A stretch of 64,000 nucleotides of DNA from Nocardioides astragali (GCF_024436375.1 NZ_JAFMZM010000002.1:682001-746000), one strand, 5' to 3'; counted from the first letter of the stretch, positions 1-9,347 are shown. The notes: generated from the letters alone by a model not told the origin. Made by a program: numbers and translations.

Positions 1-1356
1 GGGCAGCGTGTGGATCGGGTCGTAGTACTCGTAGTGGCGCGACAGGGCCTCGGCGTCGTCGGCCTCGATCGAGGTGCGGTAGTTCTTCGTCCAGTAGGAG
101 ATGCCGTGCTCGGTGTCGTAGTCGGCGTTCTGGTGCACCCAGCGCTTGCCGACGAACGGCACGTCGCACACGATGCGCGGCGTCGCGAAGCCGGGCAGGT
201 AGCCCATGATGTGGTGCTGCAGGCGCTGCGCGTCGGCGAGCGAGACCCGCCAGTGCTCCGAGAACGGGATCATGTCGCACATGTAGAAGTAGTAGGGCAT
301 GATCTGCGCGCCGTCGAGGAGGCGGAAGCAGAGGTCGAGCAGCGTGTGCGGGTCGGCGTTGACGCCGTTGAGCAGCACACCCTGGTTGCGTACGTCGCGC
401 AGGCCGGCGTCGAGCATCGCCCGCGTCGCCTCGGCGACGATCGGCGTCACCGAGGCCGCGTGGTTGGCGTGCGTGTGCATCGCCAGCGAGACGCCGCGCG
501 AGCGGGCGAGCTGGGCGACCCGGTTGACGCCCTCGACCACGTCGGGCTGCAGCCAGTGCTGCGGCAGGCCGATCAGGGCCTTGGTGGCGAGCCGGATGTC
601 GCGGATGTTCTCGATCTCGAGGACGTCGGTGAGGAATGCCTCGAGGCGGGGCCACGGCATGTTGGCCACGTCGCCACCGGAGACCACCACGTCGCGCACC
701 GAGGGCGTACGACGCAGGTAGGCCATCATGTCGCCGAGCCGGTCGTTGGGCTTGGCCGCGAACTTCAGCTTGTCGATCACCGGGGTCGAGTTGCCCACGA
801 GGTCCATGCGGGTGCAGTGGCCGCAGTACTGCGGGCAGGTCGGCAGCAGCTCGGCGAGCACCTTGGTGGGGTAGCGGTGGGTGAGGCCCTCGGTCGCCCA
901 CATGTCGTGCTCGTGCAGCGAGTCGCGTGTGGCGTGCGGGTGCGAGGGCCAGTCGGTGCGACGGTCGCTGAACACCGGGATCATGTAGTGCCGGATCGGG
1001 TCGGCGTAGAACTGCTCCGTCAGCGACCCGGCACCGGACGGCTCGAAGGCCGGGACCATCGTGTTCATCATCTGCGGCGGCACGAGCATCGACATGGTCG
1101 CGCGCTCGGCCTGGTCGCGCTCGAGGTCGGCGTAGAACCGATCGTCGAGCAGGTCGCCCATGAGCTCGCGCAGCTGCTTGAGGTTCTTGATGCAGTGGGC
1201 GCGCTGCCACTGGACGGAGGCCCAGTCCGCGGCCGTCACGTCGGCCCACCCGGGGAAGCGCGTCCAGTCGGGCTCGACGAGCTCGACCCGCTGGTAGGGG
1301 TAGGGCTGACCGGTGTCGAGTGCCTGTCCCAGTGGGCTGGCGGTCCCGATGCTCAT
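1..1356 (-). CDS. kamA: Lysine 2,3-aminomutase, C-terminus cut by window edge
   Basis: Radical-SAM, PLP-dependent enzyme that converts L-lysine to L-beta-lysine, the first step of anaerobic lysine fermentation. The leftward reading frame starts MSIGTASPLGQAL at an ATG (1354-1356) preceded by a strong AAGGAG ribosome site. The radical-SAM cluster CPQYCGHC is visible with Cys at residues 174, 178 and 181, and 452 codons lie in the window. The frame is still open at base 1, so the last residues and stop are missing. It is divergent from kdd-kamD-kamE-kal, which fits one pathway. Family assignment is from motif and context; paralogues such as EpmB are shorter and lack this neighbourhood. Confidence 0.93.
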   Translation of the reverse strand, partial: MSIGTASPLGQALDTGQPYPYQRVELVEPDWTRFPGWADVTAADWASVQWQRAHCIKNLKQLRELMGDLLDDRFYADLERDQAERATMSMLVPPQMMNTMVPAFEPSGAGSLTEQFYADPIRHYMIPVFSDRRTDWPSHPHATRDSLHEHDMWATEGLTHRYPTKVLAELLPTCPQYCGHCTRMDLVGNSTPVIDKLKFAAKPNDRLGDMMAYLRRTPSVRDVVVSGGDVANMPWPRLEAFLTDVLEIENIRDIRLATKALIGLPQHWLQPDVVEGVNRVAQLARSRGVSLAMHTHANHAASVTPIVAEATRAMLDAGLRDVRNQGVLLNGVNADPHTLLDLCFRLLDGAQIMPYYFYMCDMIPFSEHWRVSLADAQRLQHHIMGYLPGFATPRIVCDVPFVGKRWVHQNADYDTEHGISYWTKNYRTSIEADDAEALSRHYEYYDPIHTLP

Positions 1357-1526
1357 GAGATCTCCTTGAAGCGGACCCCGGATGGCTCCGGGGGCAGGCC
1401 GAACGGCGCGCCGGTTGTGTGGGCGCCGCCACATCTGAAAGAGTACGCGGAGAACATACGGTGAGTCCAATGCCACGCCGTAAGATTTGTTGTCGATGTC
1501 GCGCTTGACGAGAAGGACCTCCTGTT
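1357..1526. promoter_or_regulatory. Divergent kamA / kdd promoter region
   Basis: A 170-bp gap between the two outward-facing transcription units of the lysine pathway. It holds a short inverted repeat, TGTGG (1418-1422) and CCACA (1429-1433), around a GC core, and the kdd ribosome site AAGGACC. I see no cobalamin-riboswitch box, although the pathway uses adenosylcobalamin. The operator role of the repeat is inference. Confidence 0.4.
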
Positions 1527-2594
1527 ATGAACGCCCCGACGGACATCCGCACCGGTGATCCGACCGGTCTGCACCGGGTCCTCGACGACGCCGTCGTGCT
1601 GCCGCAGGCGGCCCAGCGCCTCGACACCCGCGCCGAGCTGTGGCCCGACGAGGTCCGGGTGCGGGTCGAGCGCCTCAACCTCGACGCCGCGTCGTTCCGC
1701 CAGCTCGAGCGCAAGCACACGTTGTACGGCGAGACAGACGGCGACGCCGTCCGCGCGGAGGTCCTCGAGATCGTCGGCACGCGCGGCAAGATGCAGAACC
1801 CCGTGACCGGATCCGGTGGCATGCTCGTCGGCACCGTCGAGGAGGTGGGCCCCGAGTCCCCGCTCGGCCTGGCGGTGGGTGACCGGGTCGCGACCCTCGT
1901 CAGCCTGACCCTGACCCCGCTCGTCATCGAGGACGGCCTGGCCGGGTGGGACGGCCGAAGCGAGCAGGTGCCCTGCGACGGCTACGCCGTGCTCTTCGGC
2001 CGCTCGATCGCCGCCGTGATCCCCGACGACCTCGATCCGGCCCTCTCGCTGAGCGTCATGGACGTGTGCGGGGCACCCGCTCTCACCGCTCGCGTGGTGG
2101 GGGAGTACGTCGAGAAGGGCACCACCCCGGTGGTGATGGTGATCGGTGGCGCCGGCAAGTCCGGCTCCCTCAGCCTCGCAGCAGCGCGCGCCGCCGGAGC
2201 GGAGCGCACCATCGGCGTCGTCCCGCACCAGGGTGAGCGCGACCTGCTCACCGACGCCGGGATCGCCGACGTCGTCACGATCGCCGACGCACGCGACCCG
2301 ATCACCCTGCGCGACGCCGTCACCGCTGCAGGCGGGCCGGCCGACGTCACCGTCGTGTGCGTCGACGTCCCAGGCTGCGAGGGAGGGGCGATCCTGGCCA
2401 CCGCCGAGGGCGGCACCGTCATCTTCTTCTCCATGGCCACCAGCTTCAGCGCCGCGGCGCTCGGGGCGGAGGGCCTGGCCGCCGACGTCACCATGCTCGT
2501 CGGCAACGGCTACGTGCCCGGGCACGCGGCGTACGCCATGGAGCTGCTGCGCGCCGACGCCGGCGTCCGCGGGCTCTTCGAGCGGAGGCTCTGA
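1527..2594 (+). CDS. kdd: L-erythro-3,5-diaminohexanoate dehydrogenase
   Basis: Oxidative deamination of 3,5-diaminohexanoate to 3-keto-5-aminohexanoate with NAD(P), the third step of lysine fermentation. The 355-aa protein has the typical N-terminus of the family (LDTRAELWPDEVRVRVERL) and a Rossmann glycine loop GGAGKSGS near residue 207. It starts at ATG 1527, about 10 bases after an AAGGACC site. The stop overlaps the next start by one base (TGATG), so kdd and kamD are translationally coupled. The identity is well supported by the flanking aminomutase genes. Confidence 0.92.
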   Translation: MNAPTDIRTGDPTGLHRVLDDAVVLPQAAQRLDTRAELWPDEVRVRVERLNLDAASFRQLERKHTLYGETDGDAVRAEVLEIVGTRGKMQNPVTGSGGMLVGTVEEVGPESPLGLAVGDRVATLVSLTLTPLVIEDGLAGWDGRSEQVPCDGYAVLFGRSIAAVIPDDLDPALSLSVMDVCGAPALTARVVGEYVEKGTTPVVMVIGGAGKSGSLSLAAARAAGAERTIGVVPHQGERDLLTDAGIADVVTIADARDPITLRDAVTAAGGPADVTVVCVDVPGCEGGAILATAEGGTVIFFSMATSFSAAALGAEGLAADVTMLVGNGYVPGHAAYAMELLRADAGVRGLFERRL

Positions 2595-4180
2595 TGGCAC
2601 GCCCGACCAGCCAGCTCGGACTCGACCGGGCCGACGTACGCCAGGCCCGCACGCTCGCGCGTCAGGTCGGCAAGCCGATCGTCGACCTCGCCACCCGCCA
2701 CACCACCGTCTCCGTCGAGCGCGCCACCCTGCGCCTGGCGGGTCTCGGCGGGGCGGACCCGGACGGCACGCCGTGGGTCAACCGCCTCGCCGACGTCGTA
2801 CGCGCTGACGTCGGCCTCGAGCACGGCGTCAGCCTTCCGGTGTGGGACGCGCTGCTCCGGGGCGACGCGGACGACCTGCTCACACTGGCCCAGAAGGCCG
2901 CGGCCGGCTCGGTGACGTTCCGCGTCCCCGAGGGCAAGGACGCCACGCGCGCCGCCTCTGCCTCCCGCAAGGCCGTCGCGGCCGGCATCAAGCAGATCGA
3001 CCGCCAGCGCATCGCGCGCGAGAAGATGATCGCGAAGGTGGGCGACGCGCCGAGCAAGCCGTGGATCTACCTCATCGTCGCCACCGGCGACATCCACGAG
3101 GACATCCCGCAGGCCCAGGCCGCCGCGCGCGAGGGCGCCGACGTGATCGCCGTGATCCGCTCCACGGGCCAGTCCCTGCTGGACTTCGTGCCCGAGGGCG
3201 CGACGCGTGAGGGCTTCGCGGGCACCTACGCCACCCAGGAGAACTTCCGCCTGATGCGCGCGGCCCTCGACGAGACGTCGAGGGAGCTCGGGCGCTACGT
3301 CCGGCTCACCAACTACGCCTCGGGCCTCTGCATGCCGGAGATCGCGACCCTGGCCGGCCTCGAGCGGCTCGACATGATGCTCAACGACTCGATGTACGGC
3401 ATCTTGTTCCGCGACATCAACCCGATCCGCACCTTCGTCGACCAGCGCTTCAGCCGGCAGATCCATGCCCGGGCCGGGATCATCATCAACACCGGCGAGG
3501 ACAACTACCTCACCACTGCCGACGCGATCGAGGCCGCGCACACGGTCACGACCAGCCAGCTGCTCAACGAGTACTTCGCCAAGGAGGCGGGGCTCGAGGA
3601 CTGGCAGCTCGGCCTGGGCCACGCGTTCGAGATCGACCCCGAGGTGCCCGACTCGTTCCGTCTCGAGCTCGCCCACGCGATGCTCGCCCGCGAGCTGTTC
3701 CCCGACGCGCCCCTCAAGTGGATGCCCCCGACGCGCCACATGACCGGTGACATCTTCAAGGGCTACCTCCTCGACGGCTTCTTCAACCTCGTGGGCGCGC
3801 TCACCGGGCAGGGCATCCTGCTCGTGGGCATGATGACCGAGGCCGTCGTGACGCCGTGGATCTCCGATCGCGACCTCGCGCTGCAGAACGTCCGCTACGT
3901 CATGAACGCCGCCGGCAAGCTGCACGAGGACTTCCGTCCCGCGCCCGACGGCTTCATCGCCAACCGCGCCCGCGAGGTCCTGGGCGAGGCGATCGGCCTG
4001 CTCGAGGAGATCAAGGACGACCGCAGCACCCCGGGCCAGCCGCCGCTGCTCTCGGCCATCGCGGACGGCACCTTCGGCCTCATGAAGCGGCCCCCCGACA
4101 AGGGCCGCGGCCTCGACGGTGTCGCCCGGAAGGCACCCGACTACTACAACCCGGCGACCGAGATCCTGGAGGGACAGTGA
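2594..4180 (+). CDS. kamD: Lysine 5,6-aminomutase alpha subunit
   Basis: Large subunit of the adenosylcobalamin- and PLP-dependent D-lysine/L-beta-lysine 5,6-aminomutase, which makes 3,5-diaminohexanoate. The 528-aa product (MARPTSQLGLDRADVRQART) has the usual length of KamD. It forms a TIM-barrel-type subunit that pairs with KamE. I chose the start at 2594 because it overlaps the kdd stop by one base; the frame is open further upstream, but that part lies inside kdd. A 52-bp spacer separates it from kamE. Confidence 0.93.
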   Translation: MARPTSQLGLDRADVRQARTLARQVGKPIVDLATRHTTVSVERATLRLAGLGGADPDGTPWVNRLADVVRADVGLEHGVSLPVWDALLRGDADDLLTLAQKAAAGSVTFRVPEGKDATRAASASRKAVAAGIKQIDRQRIAREKMIAKVGDAPSKPWIYLIVATGDIHEDIPQAQAAAREGADVIAVIRSTGQSLLDFVPEGATREGFAGTYATQENFRLMRAALDETSRELGRYVRLTNYASGLCMPEIATLAGLERLDMMLNDSMYGILFRDINPIRTFVDQRFSRQIHARAGIIINTGEDNYLTTADAIEAAHTVTTSQLLNEYFAKEAGLEDWQLGLGHAFEIDPEVPDSFRLELAHAMLARELFPDAPLKWMPPTRHMTGDIFKGYLLDGFFNLVGALTGQGILLVGMMTEAVVTPWISDRDLALQNVRYVMNAAGKLHEDFRPAPDGFIANRAREVLGEAIGLLEEIKDDRSTPGQPPLLSAIADGTFGLMKRPPDKGRGLDGVARKAPDYYNPATEILEGQ

Positions 4181-4232
4181 TGGGTTTCGAGGCTCGCTCC
4201 GCTCGCACCTCCGGGACCGAAGGAGTGAAGCG
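4181..4232 (+). repeat. REP-like palindrome in kamD-kamE spacer
   Basis: The spacer contains GCTCGCTCCGCTCGC (4192-4206). The same sequence occurs inverted at 11837-12003 and a related one at 5007-5022. It looks like a short dispersed palindromic repeat inserted between the two subunit genes of one enzyme. The kamE ribosome site AAGGAG follows it. A role in mRNA processing or stability is inference. Confidence 0.5.
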
Positions 4233-5006
4233 ATGAGCCTGGTCCGGCCCTACGGCGACACCACGGGCGACGGCATGGTGCAGCTGTCGTTCACTCTTCC
4301 CATCGAGCACTCCAAGGTGGCGGAGGGTGCCGCGGTCCAGCTCGCCAACAAGATGGGCATGGACCCGGCGCTGGTCGTGCACGCCAAGCCGATGGGGGAT
4401 GGCTTCACGTTCTTCGTCGTCTACGGCCGGGTCAACCACCTGGTCGACCCGAGCACCGTGGAGGTCGTCGAGCGCGACTACCCGCTGCTGACGCCCAAAG
4501 AGGCCAACGCGGCGATCAAGCGGTCGCTGCGGCGGCGGCTGGTCGTGGTCGGCGGGTGCATCGGCACCGACGCCCACACCGTCGGCATCGACGCGATCCT
4601 CAACATCAAGGGGTTCGCGGGGGAGAAGGGCCTGGAGTACTACCGCGAGCTCAAGGTCGTGAACCTCGGCGCCCAGGTCTCCGTGCCGCAGCTGGTGGAG
4701 GCCGCCCGCGAGGAGAAGGCCGATGCCGTCCTCGTCTCCCAGGTCGTCACCCAGCGCGACGCCCACCTGCTCAACACCCGCGAGATGTCCGCGGCGTTCC
4801 GCGAGGCCTACCCGGCCGCCAAGCGCCCGCTCCTCGTCGTCGGCGGTCCCCGCTTCGACGAGACGATGGCCGACGAGCTCGGGGTCGACCGCGTCTTCAC
4901 CCGGGGGACGACGCCGGGCGAGGTCGCGTCGTTCATCGTGCACCGGCTGACCTCACCCCGCACCCCCAGCAGCCCCGCCACCACCACCACTGAGAAGGCC
5001 TCATGA
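4233..5006 (+). CDS. kamE: Lysine 5,6-aminomutase beta subunit, cobalamin-binding
   Basis: Small subunit carrying the cobalamin-binding Rossmann domain. The base-off motif DxHxxG is visible as DAHTVG (D113, H115, G118). The PLP lysine is in NIKGFAG (K126). The 11-residue gap between this His and Lys matches the spacing known for the clostridial enzyme (H133/K144). The 257-aa protein starts at ATG 4233 after AAGGAG; upstream in-frame codons fall in kamD and the repeat spacer. It ends in a low-complexity Ser/Thr/Pro tail. Confidence 0.94.
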   Translation: MSLVRPYGDTTGDGMVQLSFTLPIEHSKVAEGAAVQLANKMGMDPALVVHAKPMGDGFTFFVVYGRVNHLVDPSTVEVVERDYPLLTPKEANAAIKRSLRRRLVVVGGCIGTDAHTVGIDAILNIKGFAGEKGLEYYRELKVVNLGAQVSVPQLVEAAREEKADAVLVSQVVTQRDAHLLNTREMSAAFREAYPAAKRPLLVVGGPRFDETMADELGVDRVFTRGTTPGEVASFIVHRLTSPRTPSSPATTTTEKAS

Positions 5007-5086
5007 GCGAGCGCAGCGAGCGAATCGTCCAACACAGTGCGACAGGTGTCTCATGCGCGCACGGAGCGAAGCGAGTACGCGCATGA
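5007..5086 (+). repeat. Palindromic repeats between kamE and kal
   Basis: Directly after kamE lies GCGAGCGCAGCGAGCG (5007-5022), a relative of the repeat between kamD and kamE. Further on, TCATGCGCG and CGCGCATGA form 9-bp arms of a hairpin around GGAGCGAAGCGAG. The kal start codon lies in or just after its right arm, so the hairpin could limit initiation. The regulatory effect is inferred. Confidence 0.5.
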
Positions 5087-5484
5087 GCGAGAGCACCCGC
5101 GTCGGCACGGTCGTCACCCACCGGCGCTACGTCCCCTACTCGCACGCCCACTACGCCGGCAACCTGGTCGACGGCGCCTACAGCCTCGGCCTGTTCGGCG
5201 ATGTCGCCACCGAGATGTGCATCCTCCTCGACGGCGACGAGGGCCTCTTCGCGTCCTACTCCGACGTCCAGTTCAGGGCACCGGTCCGTGCCGGTGACCT
5301 CCTGGAGATCACCGCGACGCTGGTCCGGGAGGGCACCCGCAGCCGGGTCATGGAGTTCGCCGTGCACGTCGTCGGGCGGGGCGCCCCGACCGACGACGCC
5401 CCGGGTGCGGCGCGGCTGCTCGACCCGCCGGTCACGGCCACCACGGCCACCGGCACCGTCGTCGTCCCACCGCGCGCGGACTGA
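5083..5484 (+). CDS. kal: 3-aminobutyryl-CoA ammonia-lyase
   Basis: Hot-dog-fold enzyme that removes ammonia from L-3-aminobutyryl-CoA to give crotonyl-CoA, the late step of lysine fermentation. The 133-aa product begins MSESTRVGTVVTHRRYVPYSHAHYAGNL and keeps the short hot-dog length. The ATG at 5083 is preferred. An upstream ATG at 5053 would add ten residues coded entirely by the palindromic repeat. The intervening cleavage enzyme (Kce) is not in the window and may lie beyond kamA. Confidence 0.88.
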   Translation: MSESTRVGTVVTHRRYVPYSHAHYAGNLVDGAYSLGLFGDVATEMCILLDGDEGLFASYSDVQFRAPVRAGDLLEITATLVREGTRSRVMEFAVHVVGRGAPTDDAPGAARLLDPPVTATTATGTVVVPPRAD

Positions 5485-5489
5485 CGCTC

Positions 5490-5511
5490 GGCGTGTCATG
5501 TGCGACACGCC
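5490..5511 (+). terminator. Hairpin terminator after the kam operon
   Basis: Perfect 8-bp stem GGCGTGTC / GACACGCC with a 6-base loop, five bases after the kal stop. No clear U tract follows, as is common in high-GC actinobacteria. Confidence 0.65.
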
Positions 5512-5894
5512 GCAGGCCCGCAAAATTTCACGAGCGAGTTTCGGCCGGGCGTGATGCGTTGACCTGCAGTTTCGCGCGTTCTCGCAGGTCACCCCCATGT
5601 TGACACCTCTTCGTCTCGGAGGCATCGTTCCCCGCGTCCGCCTGTGCAGCTCGCGGGTGGCGCCATCGGCAGTGGGGAGTCAGACGTGGGGTACGCGAAG
5701 CCAGCGATGCCCATCGTCCGCCGACCCGTCGAGGGCGTCCCGCGGGGGCTGGATGCGGGAGGAACCTCGGGGCCGTAGACAACTTCGCGCGATCGTCAGC
5801 CAGGGGATCGCGCGTTGGTCCGAAGCCCCCTCGTTCCTCCCGCTCCGCTGCAGGCTGCCCACGACGTGAACCGCCGTCGGCTACGGTCTGACGC
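5512..5894. other. Gene-free stretch with nested stem-loops
   Basis: No convincing gene in this stretch. It holds GACCTGC / GCAGGTC arms (about 5560-5590). A nested structure follows: outer arms GCGGGAGGAAC (5755-5765) and GTTCCTCCCGC (5833-5843) enclose CGCGCGATC (5786-5794) and GATCGCGCG (5806-5814). It may be a structured leader or ncRNA upstream of lnt; this is inference from base pairing only. Confidence 0.45.
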
Positions 5895-7433
5895 GTGCCG
5901 CTGCGCTGCCTCCTCGCCCTCGTCGGCGGACTCGTGCTGGCAGCGGCGTTCGAGCCCGTCGGACTCGCCTGGCTGATGCCGCCGGCGATCGCGGCGCTCA
6001 TCTTCTCCGTGCGCGGGCTGCGCCCGGGCCGCGCCTGGATCCCGAGCCTGCTCTTCGGCATCACGTTCTCCTACGCCGTCATGGTCTGGATGCGCGCCGT
6101 CGGGACCGATGCCTGGATCGCCATGTGTGCCGTCGAGGCGGCGTTCTTCGTCCCACTGGGTGTCGGGCTGTCCTGGAGCCTGCGGCTCCGCGCCTGGCCG
6201 GTCTGGACGGCGTTGTGGTGGGTCGGGATCGAGACCTGGCGCAGCGGCTTCCCGTTCTCCGGCATGCCGTTCGGGCGGCTGGTCTACGCCTCGGCGGACA
6301 CGCCGTGGGCCGATGCCCTTCCGTGGATCGGGACCACCGGAGTGAGCTTCCTCATCGCGCTCACCGGGACGACTCTCGCGTGGTTGGTCCTGCAGGTCCG
6401 GTCCCCGTCACGTCGCGCGTACGCCGTCGTGGGAGCGCTGGCCGTCGTGACCGTCGCGCCGCTCCTCGTGCCCTTCCACGTCGAGGAGAGCGGCACCACG
6501 ACCGTGGCCGCGGTGCAGGGGAACGTCCCCGGCACGGGGCTCGACGTGGTCGCGGTCCACCGCGAGGTCTCGGCCAACCACGTCCGGATGACCGAGCAGC
6601 TCGCCGCCGCGGTGGCCGCGGGGGAGGAGCCGGCGCCCGACTTCGTGGTGTGGCCGGAGAACTCCACAGCCGTGGACCCGTTCACCGATCCCGAGGTCGG
6701 CGCCGGGATCGTCTCCGCCTCGGACGCCATCGGGGTGCCCATCGTCGTCGGCGGCATGTCCAACGACCCGCTCGACGAGGCCAACGTGCTCAACCAGGGC
6801 ATCGTCTACCGTCCGGGCCTGGGCAGCGGGGACCGCTACACCAAGCGGCACCCGGTGCCGTACGGCGAGTACATCCCGTTCCGCGGCAGCCTGATCCCGT
6901 CCTCCTACGGCAAGCTGCGGCTGGTGCCCCGCGACATGGTGCGCGGCACCAGCCTCGAGCCCCTGCGCGTCGGCGAGGTGCGAGTCGCCGACGCGATCTG
7001 CTTCGACGTGGCCTACGACGAGGGCATCAGCGGACAGGTCGCGCGGGGAGCGCAGCTGGTGACCGTGCAGACCAGCAACGCCATGTTCAGCCTCACCGGC
7101 CAGCTCGGTCAGCAGTTCGAGATCAGCCGGCTCCGCGCCCAGGAGACCGGCCGCTGGGTGGTCGTCGCCGCGATCAACGGCATCTCCGGCGTCGTACGTC
7201 CAGACGGGCACGTCGTCGCCTCGATCCCGGCCCGCCGTGAGGGTGTGCTCGTGGAGACCATCGGCCTGAGCAGCACGCTCACGCCTGCCGTCCGTCTCGG
7301 CGTCTGGCCGGCGCGCTTCTCCCTCGCCTTCCTCATAGGCCACACCGCCTTCGTCCTGGTGACCTATCGTCAGCGGCGACGTCGGGCCGATCGCTCCGAC
7401 GACCAGTCAGAGGAGCGAGGTACCACTGCGTGA
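5895..7433 (+). CDS. lnt: Apolipoprotein N-acyltransferase
   Basis: Integral membrane enzyme that N-acylates the lipoprotein cysteine. The N-terminal third (residues 1-200) is a set of hydrophobic membrane helices. The C-terminal two thirds is a nitrilase-type domain with the Glu-Lys-Cys triad visible: E255 in VVWPENS, K317 in [12 protein letters not shown], and C369 in [11 protein letters not shown]. 512 aa is the normal length. GTG start; the GTGA overlap with the next gene signals coupling. In mycobacteria the same two activities form one protein (Ppm1), so the adjacency supports both calls. Confidence 0.93.
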   Translation: MPLRCLLALVGGLVLAAAFEPVGLAWLMPPAIAALIFSVRGLRPGRAWIPSLLFGITFSYAVMVWMRAVGTDAWIAMCAVEAAFFVPLGVGLSWSLRLRAWPVWTALWWVGIETWRSGFPFSGMPFGRLVYASADTPWADALPWIGTTGVSFLIALTGTTLAWLVLQVRSPSRRAYAVVGALAVVTVAPLLVPFHVEESGTTTVAAVQGNVPGTGLDVVAVHREVSANHVRMTEQLAAAVAAGEEPAPDFVVWPENSTAVDPFTDPEVGAGIVSASDAIGVPIVVGGMSNDPLDEANVLNQGIVYRPGLGSGDRYTKRHPVPYGEYIPFRGSLIPSSYGKLRLVPRDMVRGTSLEPLRVGEVRVADAICFDVAYDEGISGQVARGAQLVTVQTSNAMFSLTGQLGQQFEISRLRAQETGRWVVVAAINGISGVVRPDGHVVASIPARREGVLVETIGLSSTLTPAVRLGVWPARFSLAFLIGHTAFVLVTYRQRRRRADRSDDQSEERGTTA

Positions 7434-8182
7434 GTGTCGAAGGCCTCGGCCGCTGCGTGATGGTCGTCCCGACCTACAACGAGTCGGAGAACATCGAGTG
7501 GATCGTCGGTCGTCTGCGTGCGGCCCAGCCCGGTGTGGACGTGATGATCGTCGACGACAACAGTCCCGACGGCACCGGTGCCGTCGCCGATCGGCTGGCC
7601 GCCGCGGACGACGCGATCAGCGTCGTGCACCGGACCGAGAAGGCAGGGCTGGGCGCCGCCTACCTCCACGGCTTCGACGTGGCGCTGAAGGCCGGCTACG
7701 ACGTGATCGGGGAGATGGACGCCGACGGCTCGCACCAACCCGAGCAGCTGCAGCGCCTCCTCGACGCCCTTGGCACCGCGGACCTGGTCATCGGCTCGCG
7801 CTACGTGCCGGGCGGATCGGTCGTCAACTGGCCGATCCAGCGGCTCGCGCTCTCGCGCGGCGGCAACCTCTACGTCCGTCTGCTGCTCGGCATCAAGGTC
7901 AAGGACGCGACCGCCGGCTATCGCCTCTTCCGTCGCGCCACGCTCGAGGCGATCGACCTTGGGTCTGTGAGGTCTACTGGATACGTGTTCCAGACCGACC
8001 TCGCCTACCGCACCCTCGCCCGCGGGATGCGGGTCACGGAGGTGCCGATCGAGTTCGTCGAGCGCGAGCGCGGCAACTCCAAGATGAGCGGGCAGGTGGC
8101 CCGTGAGTCGCTGCGGATGATCACCCGGTGGGGGCTGTCCGAGCGCCGCGCCCAGCTGAGCAGGAGCAGGGGGAAGGCGTGA
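7430..8182 (+). CDS. ppm: Polyprenol monophosphomannose synthase
   Basis: Family 2 glycosyltransferase that transfers mannose from GDP-mannose to polyprenyl phosphate, the donor for lipoglycan and protein mannosylation outside the membrane. The 250-aa protein has the nucleotide-binding start [15 protein letters not shown], the DDNSPDGTG loop and the metal-binding [12 protein letters not shown]. There is no C-terminal membrane domain, as in actinobacterial enzymes that rely on the adjacent Lnt. Its GTG start overlaps the lnt stop and its own stop overlaps the fxsA start, making a tight three-gene operon. Confidence 0.92.
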   Translation: MSVEGLGRCVMVVPTYNESENIEWIVGRLRAAQPGVDVMIVDDNSPDGTGAVADRLAAADDAISVVHRTEKAGLGAAYLHGFDVALKAGYDVIGEMDADGSHQPEQLQRLLDALGTADLVIGSRYVPGGSVVNWPIQRLALSRGGNLYVRLLLGIKVKDATAGYRLFRRATLEAIDLGSVRSTGYVFQTDLAYRTLARGMRVTEVPIEFVERERGNSKMSGQVARESLRMITRWGLSERRAQLSRSRGKA

Positions 8183-8712
8183 CCCACCCCCAGGCTCGGC
8201 GAAGCCCGGCTGGCCGGCGCAGGTGGCTGCGCCCGGTGCTGGTGGCGGCCTTCGTGCTCGTGCCGCTTGCGGAGATCTGGGCGATCCTGCAGGTCGGCCA
8301 GCTGATCGGCCCCTGGTGGACGATCGTGCTGCTCGTCCTCGACAGCATGCTCGGAGCCTGGCTGATCCGTCGCGAGGGCGGCCGGGCGTGGCGGGCACTG
8401 CGCGAGGCGCTCCAGGGTGGCCGGATGCCCGCCCGCGAGCTCGCCGACGGGGCGCTGATCCTGATCGGCGGCACCCTGATGCTCAGCCCGGGCTTCGTCC
8501 TGGACCTCGCCGGCCTCCTCCTGATCCTGCCCTTCACCCGGCCGGTGGCCCGTCGGCTGCTGACCTCGGTCGTGGAGAGGCGCCTCGTCGTCGTACCGGG
8601 CGCGGGCCTCGGTGGCTTCCCCGGACCAGGACCCGGCGGAGCCTTCCGAGATGGACGACGCCCCGGACCGGGGGCCGAGGGGCCGGTGGTCCGGGGCGAC
8701 GTCGTCGACTGA
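8179..8712 (+). CDS. fxsA: FxsA family membrane protein
   Basis: 177-aa membrane protein of the FxsA (suppressor of F exclusion) family. After a basic N-terminus ([13 protein letters not shown]) come three or four hydrophobic helices with the family segments [14 protein letters not shown] and [22 protein letters not shown]. It ends in a Gly/Pro-rich cytoplasmic tail. The GTG at 8179 overlaps the ppm stop (GTGA) and is preferred over an upstream in-frame ATG inside ppm. The cellular role in actinobacteria is not known. Confidence 0.85.
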   Translation: MTHPQARRSPAGRRRWLRPVLVAAFVLVPLAEIWAILQVGQLIGPWWTIVLLVLDSMLGAWLIRREGGRAWRALREALQGGRMPARELADGALILIGGTLMLSPGFVLDLAGLLLILPFTRPVARRLLTSVVERRLVVVPGAGLGGFPGPGPGGAFRDGRRPGPGAEGPVVRGDVVD

Positions 8713-8721
8713 GTCGAGCGG

Positions 8722-9102
8722 TCAGGAGACCCGCTTCTTCTTGTTGGCCCGGTGCAGGTGCGCGGGGCCGATCTCGCCGCCGCGCAGCAGCTCAAGGCGC
8801 TCCTTGAGGATGTCCTCGAGCTCCTTCTCCGAGCGGCGCTCCAGGAGCATGTCCCAGTGCGTGCGGGCCGGCTTCTCGACCTTCTCCTCGGGGAGGATGC
8901 CCGCGGTGCTGAGTGCCTCTGCCCCGCAGCGTGGGCACTCCCACATCGCCGGGATGTCGGCCTCGACCGACATGGTGACCTCGAAGTCATGACCCTGCTT
9001 GCACCGATATCCGACCTGCTGCCGAGCCGCGAACTCGATCCCGCGCTCGTCCTCGAAACTCTGGCCGCCGAGCCTCGCGCCACGCAGTGTGCGCTCCGCC
9101 AC
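8722..9102 (-). CDS. rbpA: RNA polymerase-binding protein RbpA
   Basis: Small actinobacterial RNA polymerase accessory factor that binds the primary sigma factor and stabilises open complexes. The product starts VAERTLRGARLGGQSFEDERG and contains the central domain with YRCKQGH and WECPRCG cysteines. The C-terminal sigma-interaction segment THWDMLLERRSEKELEDIL is present. I place the start at GTG 9102, eight bases after GGAGG; the GTG at 9111 lies on that ribosome site. About 126 aa, the family norm. It faces fxsA tail to tail. Confidence 0.94.
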   Translation of the reverse strand: MAERTLRGARLGGQSFEDERGIEFAARQQVGYRCKQGHDFEVTMSVEADIPAMWECPRCGAEALSTAGILPEEKVEKPARTHWDMLLERRSEKELEDILKERLELLRGGEIGPAHLHRANKKKRVS

Positions 9103-9292
9103 CGTGCCCACCTCCAGTAGGGTTTGCTGACCCCGTTGTGTTTGTGTACCGGGTTAAAGGTGGGACGAGCCGGACCGTTGTCCATGACGCCGCTCGTGAC
9201 GACGCGGCTCGCCCCTGTGATCCTTCAACGGTAGCGGGGTGGGCCACATTCCGGGGATTCGCTGGGGCATGCGTCACGCTCAGGCGAGACGT

Positions 9293-9314
9293 ACTTCACC
9301 CCCAGGGGTGGAGT
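9293..9314 (-). terminator. Hairpin after the UMF1-type permease gene
   Basis: ACTTCACCCC and GGGGTGGAGT pair as a short stem (one G-T pair) 34-55 bases beyond the permease stop on the minus strand. The rest of 9103-9347 should contain the rbpA promoter; I see no unambiguous box. Confidence 0.45.
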
Positions 9315-9347
9315 GAGGTTCGCGTCGTCGGCCGGAGGCACCGCACC

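Noticed and set aside
10..1464. Long rightward open frame of 484 codons
   Set aside because: Antisense shadow of kamA; Arg/Val/Gly-rich composition and no domain, while the leftward frame has the radical-SAM motif.
1357..1526. Cobalamin riboswitch before the B12-dependent aminomutase operon
   Set aside because: No B12-box-like sequence and too short for the conserved fold.
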